Source: Chloroflexota bacterium | Lineage (GTDB): Bacteria; Chloroflexota; UBA11872; VXOZ01 | NCBI GenBank assembly: GCA_958295775.1 | Contig: CATQHC010000005.1 | Location: 62,001-126,000 of the forward strand | Reading direction: 5' to 3' | Length of the DNA stretch: 64,000 bases | Part shown: positions 1 to 8,746 of the stretch, piece by piece | Layout: each line of letters starts with the position of its first letter | How positions within the stretch are numbered: position 1 is the first letter of the stretch | Notes under the pieces: generated by a model | What the model was told of the DNA's origin: nothing | The model's database searches: none | The model's input: the letters and a program-made list of their open reading frames with translations, nothing else | Translations under genes and position numbers: made by a program

Positions 1-1353
1 GGCCGGGCCATAGCCTTCGGCCTCGCTGCCCTCGCTCTCTGGTTCCTCTTGACTCTGAGTCTGCTGCCCGGCACGGCCCGCGCCTCTGAGGGCGACACCG
101 TGCAAAAACAAGAAGCTGAACGCGACGCCGCGCCACAAATAGATCACTCTCTCTTAGACGCCGTGAGCGTGATCCATGGCGATTTCGGCGGTTTATTGAG
201 AGGCGCCATCTTTGTGAGTTCTCGCCAACCGTTTGGTCCGTTTGGTTGGGTGGAAGTTGGTGTCAATAGTCAACTTAGGGGTACGGCACCCAGTTTGTTC
301 ATAGAATTGGACAGTAAGGAGCTAGAACCGGACAAATGGGCGACAGGCTTTGCGTACACGATACGGTTGTCCAAAATGCCGGTGGTGGACCCGGGGGTGA
401 TTGTGCGCGCGCAGGTCATTTCCGACAACTATGATAAGGTGCTTCCTGTCTATGACTATGAATTCGATCGGACCGCAGAAAATTGGGACAAGCGTCAAGA
501 CATCGATCTTGCCATAATTTCCCCGCCGATCGGCGAATCCGCCGTATATCTCTTGACCCATGTGGTGGAGACGCAGCCGGCCAACTACGATGGGGGGACC
601 ATCCCTATCACACGTATTGGGAACCCACAGCAGATCAAGATTTCCGTCAAAAACACCAAGCTATTGTTCGACGCGCCTGACGCAACGGCGACGTACACGA
701 TGGACCTCGATGAGTTTGCTCCTAATGTAGATTTGCCGCGCGTGGTGTACGAAGACTCCGGCAGAGAGATCCGCTATTCGCTCTCTGGAGACCTGCCTTC
801 GGGGTTTTTATTTGTGTCGACAAGAGACGACCAAGACGTTGGTGGCCCTGTGGATGCAGTACTTGGATCGGCGAGTTTCCCGCTTACGCTCATCGCTGAA
901 GACGAAACCGGCGATCGGGCTACCAAGCCAATTGAACTCAGGTTCGTCAACCCGTGGCAATTCTTGAGAACAAATGCGCGCACAAGCGGAGCAGCGGAAA
1001 CTACAGCCCTAAAAACAAGTACCATTGAGCCGGCGTTTACGATGACTACTGGCCAGTACGGTGAAATCGTACTGCCGCCGGTATACAATCTATTCACTGG
1101 CAAACGCGTGTCTCCCTTGCTATTCGAAGCCACGGTATACGATAGCCGGGTGGCCTCTCGTATTACTACTAATTATCAGGCTCGCGTTCATACTACTTCC
1201 TCGCCTCTGCCGGGTCTCACCTTAGCGGGGACAGGAGACCTCATCATCACGGGCACGCCTACCGGGCGGACGGGCGGAGACTTCGTCGCGGCCTACATTG
1301 GAGAAGAGAATGTAGCCGTGTATCGGTTCAGGATAAACGTAGCTGCCCAATAG
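1..1353 (+). CDS. Secreted protein with Ig/cadherin-like (He_PIG-type) segments, 5' truncated
   Basis: The reading frame is open from base 1, so the true start lies left of the window; the TTG at 49 is only the first internal start-like codon. The first ~25 codons of the window encode a hydrophobic stretch rich in A, L, F and W ending in P-G-T-A-R-A-S, which reads as a signal peptide with a cleavage site. The rest is extracellular-looking and has no further membrane segment. Two segments resemble putative Ig/cadherin-like repeats (He_PIG type): one around 'LPSGFLF', the other at the C-terminus around 'PLPGLTLAGTGD' followed by 'ITGTPTG'. No catalytic motif was recognised. It is probably an exported cell-surface protein of unknown role, followed by a hairpin and a separate strong ribosome binding site. 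Confidence 0.7.
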   Translation, partial: GRAIAFGLAALALWFLLTLSLLPGTARASEGDTVQKQEAERDAAPQIDHSLLDAVSVIHGDFGGLLRGAIFVSSRQPFGPFGWVEVGVNSQLRGTAPSLFIELDSKELEPDKWATGFAYTIRLSKMPVVDPGVIVRAQVISDNYDKVLPVYDYEFDRTAENWDKRQDIDLAIISPPIGESAVYLLTHVVETQPANYDGGTIPITRIGNPQQIKISVKNTKLLFDAPDATATYTMDLDEFAPNVDLPRVVYEDSGREIRYSLSGDLPSGFLFVSTRDDQDVGGPVDAVLGSASFPLTLIAEDETGDRATKPIELRFVNPWQFLRTNARTSGAAETTALKTSTIEPAFTMTTGQYGEIVLPPVYNLFTGKRVSPLLFEATVYDSRVASRITTNYQARVHTTSSPLPGLTLAGTGDLIITGTPTGRTGGDFVAAYIGEENVAVYRFRINVAAQ

Positions 1354-1475
1354 GACTGAGCGGGCGAGACGGCGCAAAGCCGGGGCGTCCTCGCCACTCT
1401 CTTCTAAGCAGGCTGAAGCGCGGGTGTGGCTGATTGTTCGTGGTTGCGTCCTGCCGCGACCCTGCGCCGGGCAAA

Positions 1476-1506
1476 CAACCGCCGGTCCGTAACGGACCGG
1501 CGGTTG
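1476..1506. terminator. Perfect 14-bp hairpin, terminator-like
   Basis: The left arm CAACCGCCGGTCCG (1476-1489) and its exact reverse complement (1493-1506) are separated by TAA. It lies about 120 bases after the stop of the upstream secreted-protein gene and about 50 bases before the next start. No T-run follows, so it is either a factor-independent terminator without U-tract or another dispersed palindrome. Confidence 0.4.
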
Positions 1507-1558
1507 CCGCGCGTTCCGGGGTGACGCGGCGGGCGCGGTCCATTCCCTAGGAGGCCCA

Positions 1559-2251
1559 GTGCAACTCAGGCACTTCTTCGTTCGCAACAGCGACGCCCCG
1601 GAACTCATCGAGCTCTTCCTGGTTGCCGGTGTCGCGTCGGTGCTGGCTATTCGCGGCTTTCTTGCCGCCACCGGCTACCCGCAGTTGGGCGGCGACGGCC
1701 TGCACATTGCCCACATGCTCTGGGGCGGGCTCTTCATGTCCGCGGCGCTGCTCCTGCTCTTTGCCGCGTTGGGCCGGGTGGCGCAGCGGCTCGCCGCCAT
1801 CCTCGGCGGCATTGGGTTCGGCACGTTCATCGACGAACTCGGCAAGTTCATCACCAGCGACAACAACTACTTCTACGAACCCACCATCGGCCTGATCTAC
1901 ATCATCTTCATCGCGATCTTTTTGGTGCTCGAGGCCTTTCGGCGACAGGAGCCGGGCCCGTCGGCGGCGCTTGCAAACGCGTTCAACCAATTGGAATTGG
2001 CGGCCGGCAGGCCGCTAGACGCCGACACCAAACGCACCACGCTCGATCTGCTCGCAAAGTCCGATGAATCGGACCCACTCGTCCAAGGGCTAACCACGTT
2101 TGTCCGGTCCATCAAACCGCAGCCGGTACCGGACATGACTACTTTCGAGCGCGGGACTACGCCGTGCGTCTCTATAGCCGTGTGGTGCTTTCACGTTGGT
2201 TCAGGCCGGTTCTCATTGGATTGTTCCTGTTGTTCGCCGTTTTGCAGATAG
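1559..2251 (+). CDS. Multi-pass membrane protein, N-terminal part (frameshifted)
   Basis: The GTG start at 1559 follows a strong AGGAGG at 1549-1554. The protein has about four membrane segments in its first 130 residues (around residues 20-40, 50-75, 78-98 and 105-125), then a soluble helical stretch. The family was not recognised; no enzyme motif is visible. From about residue 198 (base ~2152) the frame gives a Cys-rich, non-membrane tail that looks like out-of-frame translation. The overlapping frame from 2164 continues with clean membrane helices. Reading frame 2 up to 'FER' and then frame 1 'RDYAVRLYS' would give one protein of about 350 residues. A single missing base near 2150-2155 explains the break, by mutation or sequence error. 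Confidence 0.6.
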   Translation: MQLRHFFVRNSDAPELIELFLVAGVASVLAIRGFLAATGYPQLGGDGLHIAHMLWGGLFMSAALLLLFAALGRVAQRLAAILGGIGFGTFIDELGKFITSDNNYFYEPTIGLIYIIFIAIFLVLEAFRRQEPGPSAALANAFNQLELAAGRPLDADTKRTTLDLLAKSDESDPLVQGLTTFVRSIKPQPVPDMTTFERGTTPCVSIAVWCFHVGSGRFSLDCSCCSPFCR

Positions 2252-2610
2252 CCATAGTGTTGCTCGTTGTGCTGGCCGGGCTTCTTGTCGGCGCGTTCGA
2301 CGAGATGCAACTAGGTTTCACGGGCATTGCCACGCTCTGCTCTGTGGCGGTTACGGGTTTGCTCACGCTGATTGGCATCCTTCAACTGAGGCGTTCCCGC
2401 CTCACCGCCTACCACTGGTTTGTGCGCAGTGTGCTTGTGAGCATCTTCGTGACACAGGTGTTTACTTTCTTGGAATCGGAGCTTACGGCGCTCTGGGGCT
2501 TTTCTGTTGACATTTTGATTTACACGGCGCTGAAAATCATGATCGAGCGCGAGCAACTCATGGCTTCAGACATGGTGTCGGAGGCCCATTCGGCCCCAGA
2601 TGCGCCGTAG
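2164..2610 (+). CDS. Multi-pass membrane protein, C-terminal part (frameshifted)
   Basis: This is the continuation of the preceding membrane-protein gene in another frame. It encodes three to four hydrophobic helices (around residues 14-42, 50-70, 85-103 and 108-122) and a short polar tail ending at a TAG. The GTG at 2164 has no ribosome binding site, and this frame is open upstream to at least 2110, which argues against an independent start. I infer that it is the C-terminal half of one ~350-residue membrane protein broken by a one-base deletion in GCGCGGG near 2152. No function can be assigned. Confidence 0.55.
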   Translation: MRLYSRVVLSRWFRPVLIGLFLLFAVLQIAIVLLVVLAGLLVGAFDEMQLGFTGIATLCSVAVTGLLTLIGILQLRRSRLTAYHWFVRSVLVSIFVTQVFTFLESELTALWGFSVDILIYTALKIMIEREQLMASDMVSEAHSAPDAP

Positions 2611-2845
2611 AGGGCGCGCCCTGAGTCCCGCGGCGACAGCCCGCAATTGGCCAAGTCTAGGTGATTCAAAACAGCCGGCACGGCATCGGAGTCGTCGACC
2701 TACCAATTTCCGGGGCCGGTTATTGCCAAGCGCCCCTGTACCTGTGTCCCGGCAATGGCGGCGGGACGGCGCAGCCGCATGGCATACTAACCAAATGATT
2801 TCCTGCATTCGCGGCAATTAGCGCTCACTATCCACAAGAAACGGC

Positions 2846-3508
2846 GTGATGCAACGCGTACCCAGATCCAAAGCACAAGCACGGGCGAGCTACGACAGAA
2901 TGAGCCGCTCGTACGACCTCTTTGCGGGAGCATTTGAGCAGAGACTGCGCAACTTGGCATTGGCGCAGCTTGGCGTCAGGGAGGGCGAGACGGTTCTTGA
3001 AATCGGCTTCGGCACGGGACACTGCCTCAAGCAGATAGCCGAGGCGGTAGGCGCATCAGGCCGAGTGTGCGGCGTAGATCTCTCCGCCGGCATGCTGGAA
3101 GTCAGCCGGCGGCGGCTCGACCGAGCGGGATTGCTGGATAGGGTCGAATTGCACTGCGGCGATGCGGCGGACCTGCCCTATGCGGCTGAGACGTTCGACG
3201 CGGTCTTCATGAGTTTTACTCTGGAGCTTTTCGACACTCCCGAAATTCCCGTTGTGCTGGGCGAGGTAAGGCGCGTTCTCAAGCCGGGCGGCAGGCTGGG
3301 TGTGGTCAGCCTCGCGCGCGAGGACGGCGTCTCACTGATGCTGCGGGCGTATGAGTGGTGCCACCAACGCCTGCCCCAGTACATTGACTGCCGGCCCATC
3401 TACGTTGAGGAGGCGATTGCAGACGCCGGGTTCCATCTGGACTACCGGGAGAAGGAAAGACTCTGGGGACTGCCGGCGAAGATCGCGCTTGGCGTGAAGC
3501 GCGGCTAG
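2846..3508 (+). CDS. Class I SAM-dependent methyltransferase (UbiE/Methyltransf_11 type)
   Basis: A 220-residue cytoplasmic protein that transfers a methyl group from S-adenosylmethionine to an unidentified small molecule. Motif I is 'VLEIGFGTGHC' (about residues 50-60), followed by 'GVDLSAGMLEVS' with the acidic ribose-binding residue, the motif II region 'GDAADLPYAAETFDAV', and motif III 'VRRVLKPGGRLGVVSL'. This order and spacing is typical of the UbiE/COQ5-like group, but the substrate cannot be inferred. GTG (2846) and ATG (2849) are adjacent possible starts. The gene stands alone between the membrane-protein gene and the oppositely oriented BtrH-like gene. Confidence 0.85.
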   Translation: MMQRVPRSKAQARASYDRMSRSYDLFAGAFEQRLRNLALAQLGVREGETVLEIGFGTGHCLKQIAEAVGASGRVCGVDLSAGMLEVSRRRLDRAGLLDRVELHCGDAADLPYAAETFDAVFMSFTLELFDTPEIPVVLGEVRRVLKPGGRLGVVSLAREDGVSLMLRAYEWCHQRLPQYIDCRPIYVEEAIADAGFHLDYREKERLWGLPAKIALGVKRG

Positions 3509-3564
3509 GAAACGCCACGGTCTTTTCTTGGTCGTCTTGAAATGGGACCAAACACTCAGGGAAA

Positions 3565-3590
3565 TGTAGCGCGGGGGCTTGTGCCCCGCC
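3565..3590. repeat. Dispersed hairpin repeat, family A
   Basis: The core GTAGCGCGGGGGCTTG followed by a C-rich arm forms a GCGGGG/CCCCGC hairpin. The same unit recurs at 16037-16060, 16198-16221 and 16553-16576. It lies between convergent genes. Confidence 0.7.
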
Positions 3591-3726
3591 TTTGGCAGAG
3601 CGCTTTGAAGATGGGAAGGCAATTTTCCGCTTGTTCGGAAATGACGGCGCTGGGCTGTCTCAATTCCAAGCGGGGAATCGGCGGCGCCGCAACCCTTACA
3701 CTGCGCATCTTAGACGGGCATTCCGA

Positions 3727-4935
3727 TCAGTCGTCAAGGGCCCCACGCAGCATATCCAGCGCCGCCTGCTCATGCGCGTAGATATCGTTGACCTGCGCTT
3801 GCATGCGCGCGAAGAGATCGTTGATCCACGCTTCGTCACAGGGAAACTCTGCATCCACGATTGGGCGCATGGCTTCGAATTCTTTGCCAAGACCCACAAT
3901 CGTATCCGCCTGATCGTCACCGCCGTTCTTGATGGCTTCCTCCCGTCCATCGAGTAGTGTCCGGGCGGCTGCCAGGGGTTCTACCCCGGGGTCAAGCGCC
4001 ATCTCCGCGAGTGTCTGCCACTTGGCGCCGATTGCCCGATACTCCGCCGCGGCGTCGCCCAGCGCGGACGAATCCAGAACCGCCGCCGCTTCCGTGAGAA
4101 AGTCGGCGTACATGCCCCGCAGGGCGGTGCCGTCGCTGCCCTCATGCACAATCCCTTCGTAGACCGAGACCAGGCCGGAAAAGAGGCATTTGCCTCCCGC
4201 AAACACGGTGGGCCAGCCTTTGGCGTTCTTGGTATCCGCCAGCATGCGGGCCCACTTGCGCAACGTGGGCAACGCGAACGAGGTCGACTTGGAACCCAGA
4301 TGCTCGATATTGCCGCGAATGCCCGCAGTGACAGCCGCCGGCAAGTCGATCTCTTCAGAGGGCGAGAGCAGCAAGAGACGATTCTTGAACGAAGGAATGC
4401 GCTGGCGGGCGGCAGTGAGAGACGCGCTCGGCACGGTGAAGGGCTGCACGCCCGTATCGTCAATCGTGTATGTGTCTGCCGCCGCATCGTAGCCGCAGGC
4501 GGTCACGACCCAACTGAACCAACCGGTGTCGTCGGCGTCGCGATTATAGTAGTCGAGCAATTCCCGTTCGAGCCAGAGGATGGCAGGACTGCCCGCGGCC
4601 AGCGCGTCGCGGAGCGTCTGCCCCGCCTTCTTCATGCCGCCGGTCTCATGAATCTCAGCCGTCACGCCTATTCGTTCGCACAGGGTTGTGACGTAACGAA
4701 CGGGATAGTTGAACTGGTGCTGGAAGCCGAACACGATGGCCGGCCGGCTGTGTTCCTTGAACTCCCATAGGATATAACACGCGCCCAATCCACCCCCGAT
4801 ACCAAAGAGCATGGCCTCGCTGAACGGCTTGCCGGTGGCCGGGTCTTCCACGCCCAGATAGCGCAGGCAATTGGCGATGGTGGCGGTTTCCGGATGAATT
4901 CCGCCAAAGTAATCGTAGCCGGTAATGACAGACAT
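3727..4935 (-). CDS. BtrH N-terminal domain / DUF4872 protein
   Basis: A 402-residue cytoplasmic protein. The N-terminal ~130 residues ('GGIHPETATIANCLRYLG', then 'EAMLFGIGGGLGACY') match the butirosin-biosynthesis BtrH N-terminal type, a papain-like fold known from acyl-transfer chemistry. Here 'ETATIANCL' supplies a candidate catalytic Cys and the downstream 'DDTGWFSWVVTACGYD' is in the expected place for the His/Asp half, although the usual His is not obvious to me. The C-terminal half fits DUF4872, which usually accompanies this domain. BtrH itself moves an acyl group from carrier protein to butirosin. No biosynthetic cluster surrounds this copy, so the role is open. The ATG at 4935 follows a GGAG-type site. 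Confidence 0.75.
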   Translation of the reverse strand: MSVITGYDYFGGIHPETATIANCLRYLGVEDPATGKPFSEAMLFGIGGGLGACYILWEFKEHSRPAIVFGFQHQFNYPVRYVTTLCERIGVTAEIHETGGMKKAGQTLRDALAAGSPAILWLERELLDYYNRDADDTGWFSWVVTACGYDAAADTYTIDDTGVQPFTVPSASLTAARQRIPSFKNRLLLLSPSEEIDLPAAVTAGIRGNIEHLGSKSTSFALPTLRKWARMLADTKNAKGWPTVFAGGKCLFSGLVSVYEGIVHEGSDGTALRGMYADFLTEAAAVLDSSALGDAAAEYRAIGAKWQTLAEMALDPGVEPLAAARTLLDGREEAIKNGGDDQADTIVGLGKEFEAMRPIVDAEFPCDEAWINDLFARMQAQVNDIYAHEQAALDMLRGALDD

Positions 4936-5041
4936 GACTCCCAGTTCTCTCTCCGTGGTAAGACTAGATACGTAAACTCCGGAGCCTCAAGTAGAATGTG
5001 CCGTGAGTTGACTGTGGCGCAAGCCTCTCAGCGACAAAGGC

Positions 5042-5713
5042 TCACATCAGTGTGGCAGTCTGCTGGAACCTTCTGTAGAGGCTGTGGCTAAAGGGTCTGG
5101 CAGAAACTATCTCAGATGAAGGAATGACCAATCGAATGTCCTTTTCCTTGTGTTCTGTAACTGCAGGATAGTAGTCTATCGTTATTCTGAGTTGTTGCGT
5201 GCCCTCTTGCCGGTAGCCGCTCCAGTACGGTATAAGCTCAATGTGCTTTCCCGCTGCGTTGTTCCAGTAGATCGGAATGCCAATGTATGACTTTCTGCTC
5301 TTCAGTGAGATTTCAACGAATTCCCTGGACGTAGCAGTATCCACCATCAGGTGGCCGATGAGATCCCCACTGTTTCTTATCGTCCGGCGCAAGCACATGT
5401 TTGCGTTGAACCACGGGGTCTTATTCAATAACCAGGCTCCTGCGAATGCTTCAAGGAAAACCATTGCAAGCGTTCCCACATAATCAAAAGGTACGAAGGT
5501 TTTCCAAACTTCAAGCGGATAGAAAGAGAGGAAGAAATGCGCGAAGCCGGTGGCAATCAGGTAAGGAGTTACAAATAAGACCATCCCGGCGATGATGGAC
5601 TTGAAGAGCACATGATATCCGGAATCGTGTGGAATCTCGAATCGAGTATAATTCCATCGCCGTAAAAAGAGATACCCAATGACGGTAGGGTAGAGAGTTA
5701 GACCCCAGATCAC
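5042..5713 (-). CDS. Membrane protein with C-terminal beta-rich domain (DUF6338-like?)
   Basis: A 223-residue protein with an N-terminal membrane anchor (residues ~1-18) and two more hydrophobic segments (~35-65 and ~72-98), followed by a soluble ~120-residue C-terminal domain. That domain contains 'FVEISLKSRKSYIGIPIYW' and ends with 'IVIPSSEI'-like strands. The pattern resembles small membrane proteins with an Sm/SH3-like tail such as DUF6338, recalled from memory and not tested. The GTG start (5711-5713) abuts the TAA of the 75-residue gene upstream, so translation of the two is probably coupled. GC is lower than in flanking genes. This is the third gene of a NYN / small protein / membrane protein set. 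Confidence 0.6.
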   Translation of the reverse strand: MIWGLTLYPTVIGYLFLRRWNYTRFEIPHDSGYHVLFKSIIAGMVLFVTPYLIATGFAHFFLSFYPLEVWKTFVPFDYVGTLAMVFLEAFAGAWLLNKTPWFNANMCLRRTIRNSGDLIGHLMVDTATSREFVEISLKSRKSYIGIPIYWNNAAGKHIELIPYWSGYRQEGTQQLRITIDYYPAVTEHKEKDIRLVIPSSEIVSARPFSHSLYRRFQQTATLM

Positions 5714-5941
5714 TTACTTATTGGTTTCCTTGGCAGGATCAGTGTTGGAGTCCTTCTTACGGGACATCTCTCGCAGATAGGCAGAAAACTCCTCTGCATT
5801 CTGCTGGATTTCGGGGTCATTGAGGACATCTTCCGGGTCGAAGTAGATGCCGCCGTTACCGTCAGCATGAAGCTTGAGCGCTGAGTTCTCTTTTTCTTTG
5901 CCCATGAGTAGCATCTCTCTATTTGTCAGGGTAATTTTCAC
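5714..5941 (-). CDS. Small hypothetical protein (75 aa)
   Basis: A charged, soluble protein with an acidic middle ('FDPEDVLNDPEIQQNAEEFSA') and a Lys-rich tail; no domain recognised. ATG at 5941 opens the frame and an in-frame ATG also exists at codon 10. Its stop touches the start of the membrane-protein gene downstream, and 88 bases separate it from the NYN gene upstream, so all three are probably one transcript. Its size, charge and position between a nuclease-type gene and a membrane-protein gene would suit an adaptor or regulator, but that is only inference. Confidence 0.5.
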   Translation of the reverse strand: MKITLTNREMLLMGKEKENSALKLHADGNGGIYFDPEDVLNDPEIQQNAEEFSAYLREMSRKKDSNTDPAKETNK

Positions 5942-6029
5942 TTAGCATTATAGTAGAAGGGGAACGCACCCTACCAGTCAGGAGCTAGCCCTAATGGCCC
6001 ACCAGGATACTCCTGAATTGATCCTTGCC

Positions 6030-6896
6030 CTAATCTTCGTCTACCTCTCGCTTGGCCTCCTCAGTCATTTCATACTTTCTAGGCTTTGTTTCTTGCCTCT
6101 TAACCCCTCGTTCCTTCAGAATTGGCCAGATCTTGTTGCTGAATTCAATGCCAAATTGAGGCCTTGACATACCTGCCATTGCATGGTCGGGCCAGTGTTT
6201 CTTGATGATAGGCTGACAATCTGTACTCTTGAATAAACCGACATCAATACGTCTCATAATCAGATCGGCCACCTCAGTGAGTTGCTTGGCATTGTCCCGA
6301 ACCCCCTTGGGTGAGCGCGAAGGAGACTTGGGTTGAGTCTTAGGCTTGGTTGGGGAACGTACGACATGAATGTAGTCATTAGGAAAGTAATCTCTGATCG
6401 TAAACGATCGCGTCTTGTCACGATCCGTCATCACCCAGAGGAACGGGGTCTCTCCTTGATTCAATTCTTTCAACTTTGCATAGAGCGCCATAAAGTCGCT
6501 GTCGTCGCTCATCACGACCACGAATTGCGTGGTACCTAATACAAAGTCCGTCGCCGCGTCGATTGCCAGCGTGATGTCCGCGGCATTCTTGGATGGTTGT
6601 TTGCTAAAGTGCTGTATCCCGCGCACCGTTACCGCCAAGTGCGCAAACCGGTTTTCTGCCCACATTTCCCAGAGTTGCATTTGGTCTGCTTGGACGTAGA
6701 GATTCAGCCGTTTGAGAGGATGTCTCGTGTCCGGCCATGAATTGATGACCTCTTGAACAAGAGCCTGGGCACTATCTTGAAAGTTCTCGGTATCGACGTA
6801 TAGCGTAGACCCAGCGGTTTCAGTGGTTGAGTCAGAAGCAGCCGGAGAGTGATCGGCAGACTTCGTTGGTTTGTCGCAATTGCTCTGTACACTAAT
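6030..6896 (-). CDS. NYN-domain (PIN-like) ribonuclease family protein
   Basis: About 288 residues. After a Ser/Thr-rich leader the NYN fold is clear: 'LYVDTENFQ' (first Asp), 'ADITLAIDAATDFV' and 'VVVMSDDSDFMALYAKL', which hold the conserved acidic residues of LabA/NYN nucleases. A basic linker 'SPTKPKTQPKSPSRSPKG' leads to a helical C-terminal domain. The frame stays open upstream into murD, but that part is murD in another frame. The best ribosome binding site is AGGAGG (6904-6909), and the only in-frame codon at 7-base spacing is ATT (6894-6896); a TTG near 6943 is the alternative without a visible site. NYN proteins are usually metal-dependent RNases; the target here is unknown. It heads a three-gene set with small and membrane proteins. 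Confidence 0.7.
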   Translation of the reverse strand: MSVQSNCDKPTKSADHSPAASDSTTETAGSTLYVDTENFQDSAQALVQEVINSWPDTRHPLKRLNLYVQADQMQLWEMWAENRFAHLAVTVRGIQHFSKQPSKNAADITLAIDAATDFVLGTTQFVVVMSDDSDFMALYAKLKELNQGETPFLWVMTDRDKTRSFTIRDYFPNDYIHVVRSPTKPKTQPKSPSRSPKGVRDNAKQLTEVADLIMRRIDVGLFKSTDCQPIIKKHWPDHAMAGMSRPQFGIEFSNKIWPILKERGVKRQETKPRKYEMTEEAKREVDED

Positions 6897-6948
6897 GTCA
6901 GTACCTCCTGAACTATCGCGTGTGCGCCCCCTACATTCAGTCAATTGA

Positions 6949-8301
6949 TCATTTGGGCAACACGTCAACCCACGCGCGGAAGGTCTCACCGCGCTCGAAC
7001 TCATGTTGAAACATACCGAATGAGGCGCAGCCCGGTGACAGAATGACCGCGTCGCCGGCGCGGGCCAGCGCAACGGCCTGCCCAAGTGCCTGTTCCAGGC
7101 TCCCAAAACGTCCAGCCACCGGCAGGCGCAACGCCGCCGCCAGGCGGTCCGTGGCGCTGCCTTCCACGAGCACAATTCCCCTAATCGACTCTCTGTGGAC
7201 ATCCAGCGTCTGCGCCAGCCCCGTGAAGTCAAGGCGTTTATCCGCACCGCCCAGAATGAGGATTTTCGGCCCGGGAGTCGCCTCGATGCAGGCAACCGTG
7301 GCGGTGGGCATGGTGGCGGTGGTGTCATTGATGAAGCGGATGCCCCGCCACGCGCGCACTAACTCCTGCCGGTGCGGTACGCCGCTGAAGTCCTTTATCG
7401 CCGCGGCCATGGCGGCCGCGTCCACACCCCACGCCCGCGCCGCAGCAGCCGCCGCGGCCATGTTCTCTCGTTGGTGGACACCGCGCAGCGGAGAGTCCGC
7501 CGCACCAGGAATGTCATCTTGACCGGAAAACCAGACCACCTGTCCCGGGGCGCGCGCGCCAAAGCGCCCCGTGTACGCATTGCCCTTATTGAGCACGGCT
7601 ATGTCACCCGGGCCCTGAAAACGTATGTTGATTTCCTTGGCAGCAGCATAGTCGTCCATGTCTCGATACCGGTTCAGGTGGTCGGGCAGCACATTGGTCA
7701 CCACGGCCAGCGGCGGACTATACCTATGCGGCACAAACGCCTCCAACTGCCAACTGGACAATTCCAGGACAACCCGGCTTTCTGGCGTGATTTCTCCAAG
7801 CTGACTCAGCATTGAGACGCGCAGATTTCCGGCGGTTATAACGTGATGTCCGGCCGCGGCCAGCATCTGCGAGAGCAGCACCGTGGTCGTGGTCTTGCCT
7901 TTGGTGCCGGTAACCCCCACTACGAACGCACTAGGGCAAGCCTCTATGAAAAGGCTGCTCTCCATCTCGATCCGTGCGCCGGCCGCGCGCGCCACGGCGA
8001 GAAATGGGGATTCAAGCGGCACGGCGGGATTGCGCACGACGAGGTCGGCTTGCCGGAAGTCGTCTTCCTCGTGCCGGCCCAGCACGTAGCGAAGCGGCAG
8101 ACCCGCCAGCGCCGCCAGCGAGGGGCGCAACGTCGCCTCGTCCCGCAGATCCGTCACCGTCACCCTGGCGCCCTGCGCCGCGAGGTATTGCGCAACACCG
8201 ACGCCGCCACCATGCAAACCCAGCCCCATCACCACCACCCGACAGCCGGTAAGGCCTGCAGTGCCGGAGCGGAGTCTATTGTTGAGGGTCGTGGGTTTCA
8301 T
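6949..8301 (-). CDS. murD: UDP-N-acetylmuramoyl-L-alanine--D-glutamate ligase
   Basis: A cytoplasmic ligase that adds D-glutamate to UDP-MurNAc-L-Ala using ATP, in peptidoglycan precursor synthesis. The 450-residue length is right for MurD. It has an N-terminal Rossmann-like domain ('VVVMGLGLHGGG'), the Mur ligase P-loop 'GVTGTKGKTTTTV', the central 'LELSSWQLE' and 'NVLPDHLNRY' motifs, and 'FINDTTATMPTAT' and 'ILILGGADKRLDF' typical of MurD rather than MurC/E/F. The ATG at 8301 is the start. It is not in a dcw cluster: the gene downstream is the NYN protein and upstream is a divergent glycosyltransferase. Confidence 0.93.
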   Translation of the reverse strand: MKPTTLNNRLRSGTAGLTGCRVVVMGLGLHGGGVGVAQYLAAQGARVTVTDLRDEATLRPSLAALAGLPLRYVLGRHEEDDFRQADLVVRNPAVPLESPFLAVARAAGARIEMESSLFIEACPSAFVVGVTGTKGKTTTTVLLSQMLAAAGHHVITAGNLRVSMLSQLGEITPESRVVLELSSWQLEAFVPHRYSPPLAVVTNVLPDHLNRYRDMDDYAAAKEINIRFQGPGDIAVLNKGNAYTGRFGARAPGQVVWFSGQDDIPGAADSPLRGVHQRENMAAAAAAARAWGVDAAAMAAAIKDFSGVPHRQELVRAWRGIRFINDTTATMPTATVACIEATPGPKILILGGADKRLDFTGLAQTLDVHRESIRGIVLVEGSATDRLAAALRLPVAGRFGSLEQALGQAVALARAGDAVILSPGCASFGMFQHEFERGETFRAWVDVLPK

Positions 8302-8746
8302 GCGGCCCGCTCGCGCTTATGGCAGCGCAGTCTGGAATCCTGCGCTTCTTCTAGGCAATCCCTTTGTCTGGGTTGCCAGAGACCCTCGCGCACTCCCAAC
8401 AATGAACTAACTGTCCCATCTCCCCGCGGGAGAGGGCTAGAGCCTGTCCCGTGCGTGATACGGGCGTGAAGGTGAACGGTACCCTCTCTCCAATTGAAGG
8501 AACTAGGGACTGCCCCATATTCGATGTGGGGGTAAGGGTAAGCGTCTATCAACTCAATCTCATCCCGCTTGGTCGCCTGAGCAGCGCAAGTCCTGCCCCG
8601 CAGTGCAATTGGATCTCCGACGAGGCCGATCGCATCACCCACTGCCTCCTTTGCTACCATTGTACTATGACCGATTCACCTTGCGACCAAGTCGCAGTGG
8701 CGCCAAAACCGTAGCGCAACGTATCCTGTGCACGGAACATAACGAT
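8302..8746. other. Intergenic region between divergent murD and glycosyltransferase genes
   Basis: This 445-base region must hold both divergent promoters. A short palindrome TCTCCCCGCGGGAGA lies near 8419-8433, and GC-rich text with no convincing gene follows. No RNA gene was recognised. Confidence 0.5.

Noticed and set aside
6949-7328. N-terminal extension of the NYN protein into murD
   Set aside because: The extra residues are Pro/Arg/Ala-rich and are murD read in another frame; a strong ribosome binding site lies after murD's stop.
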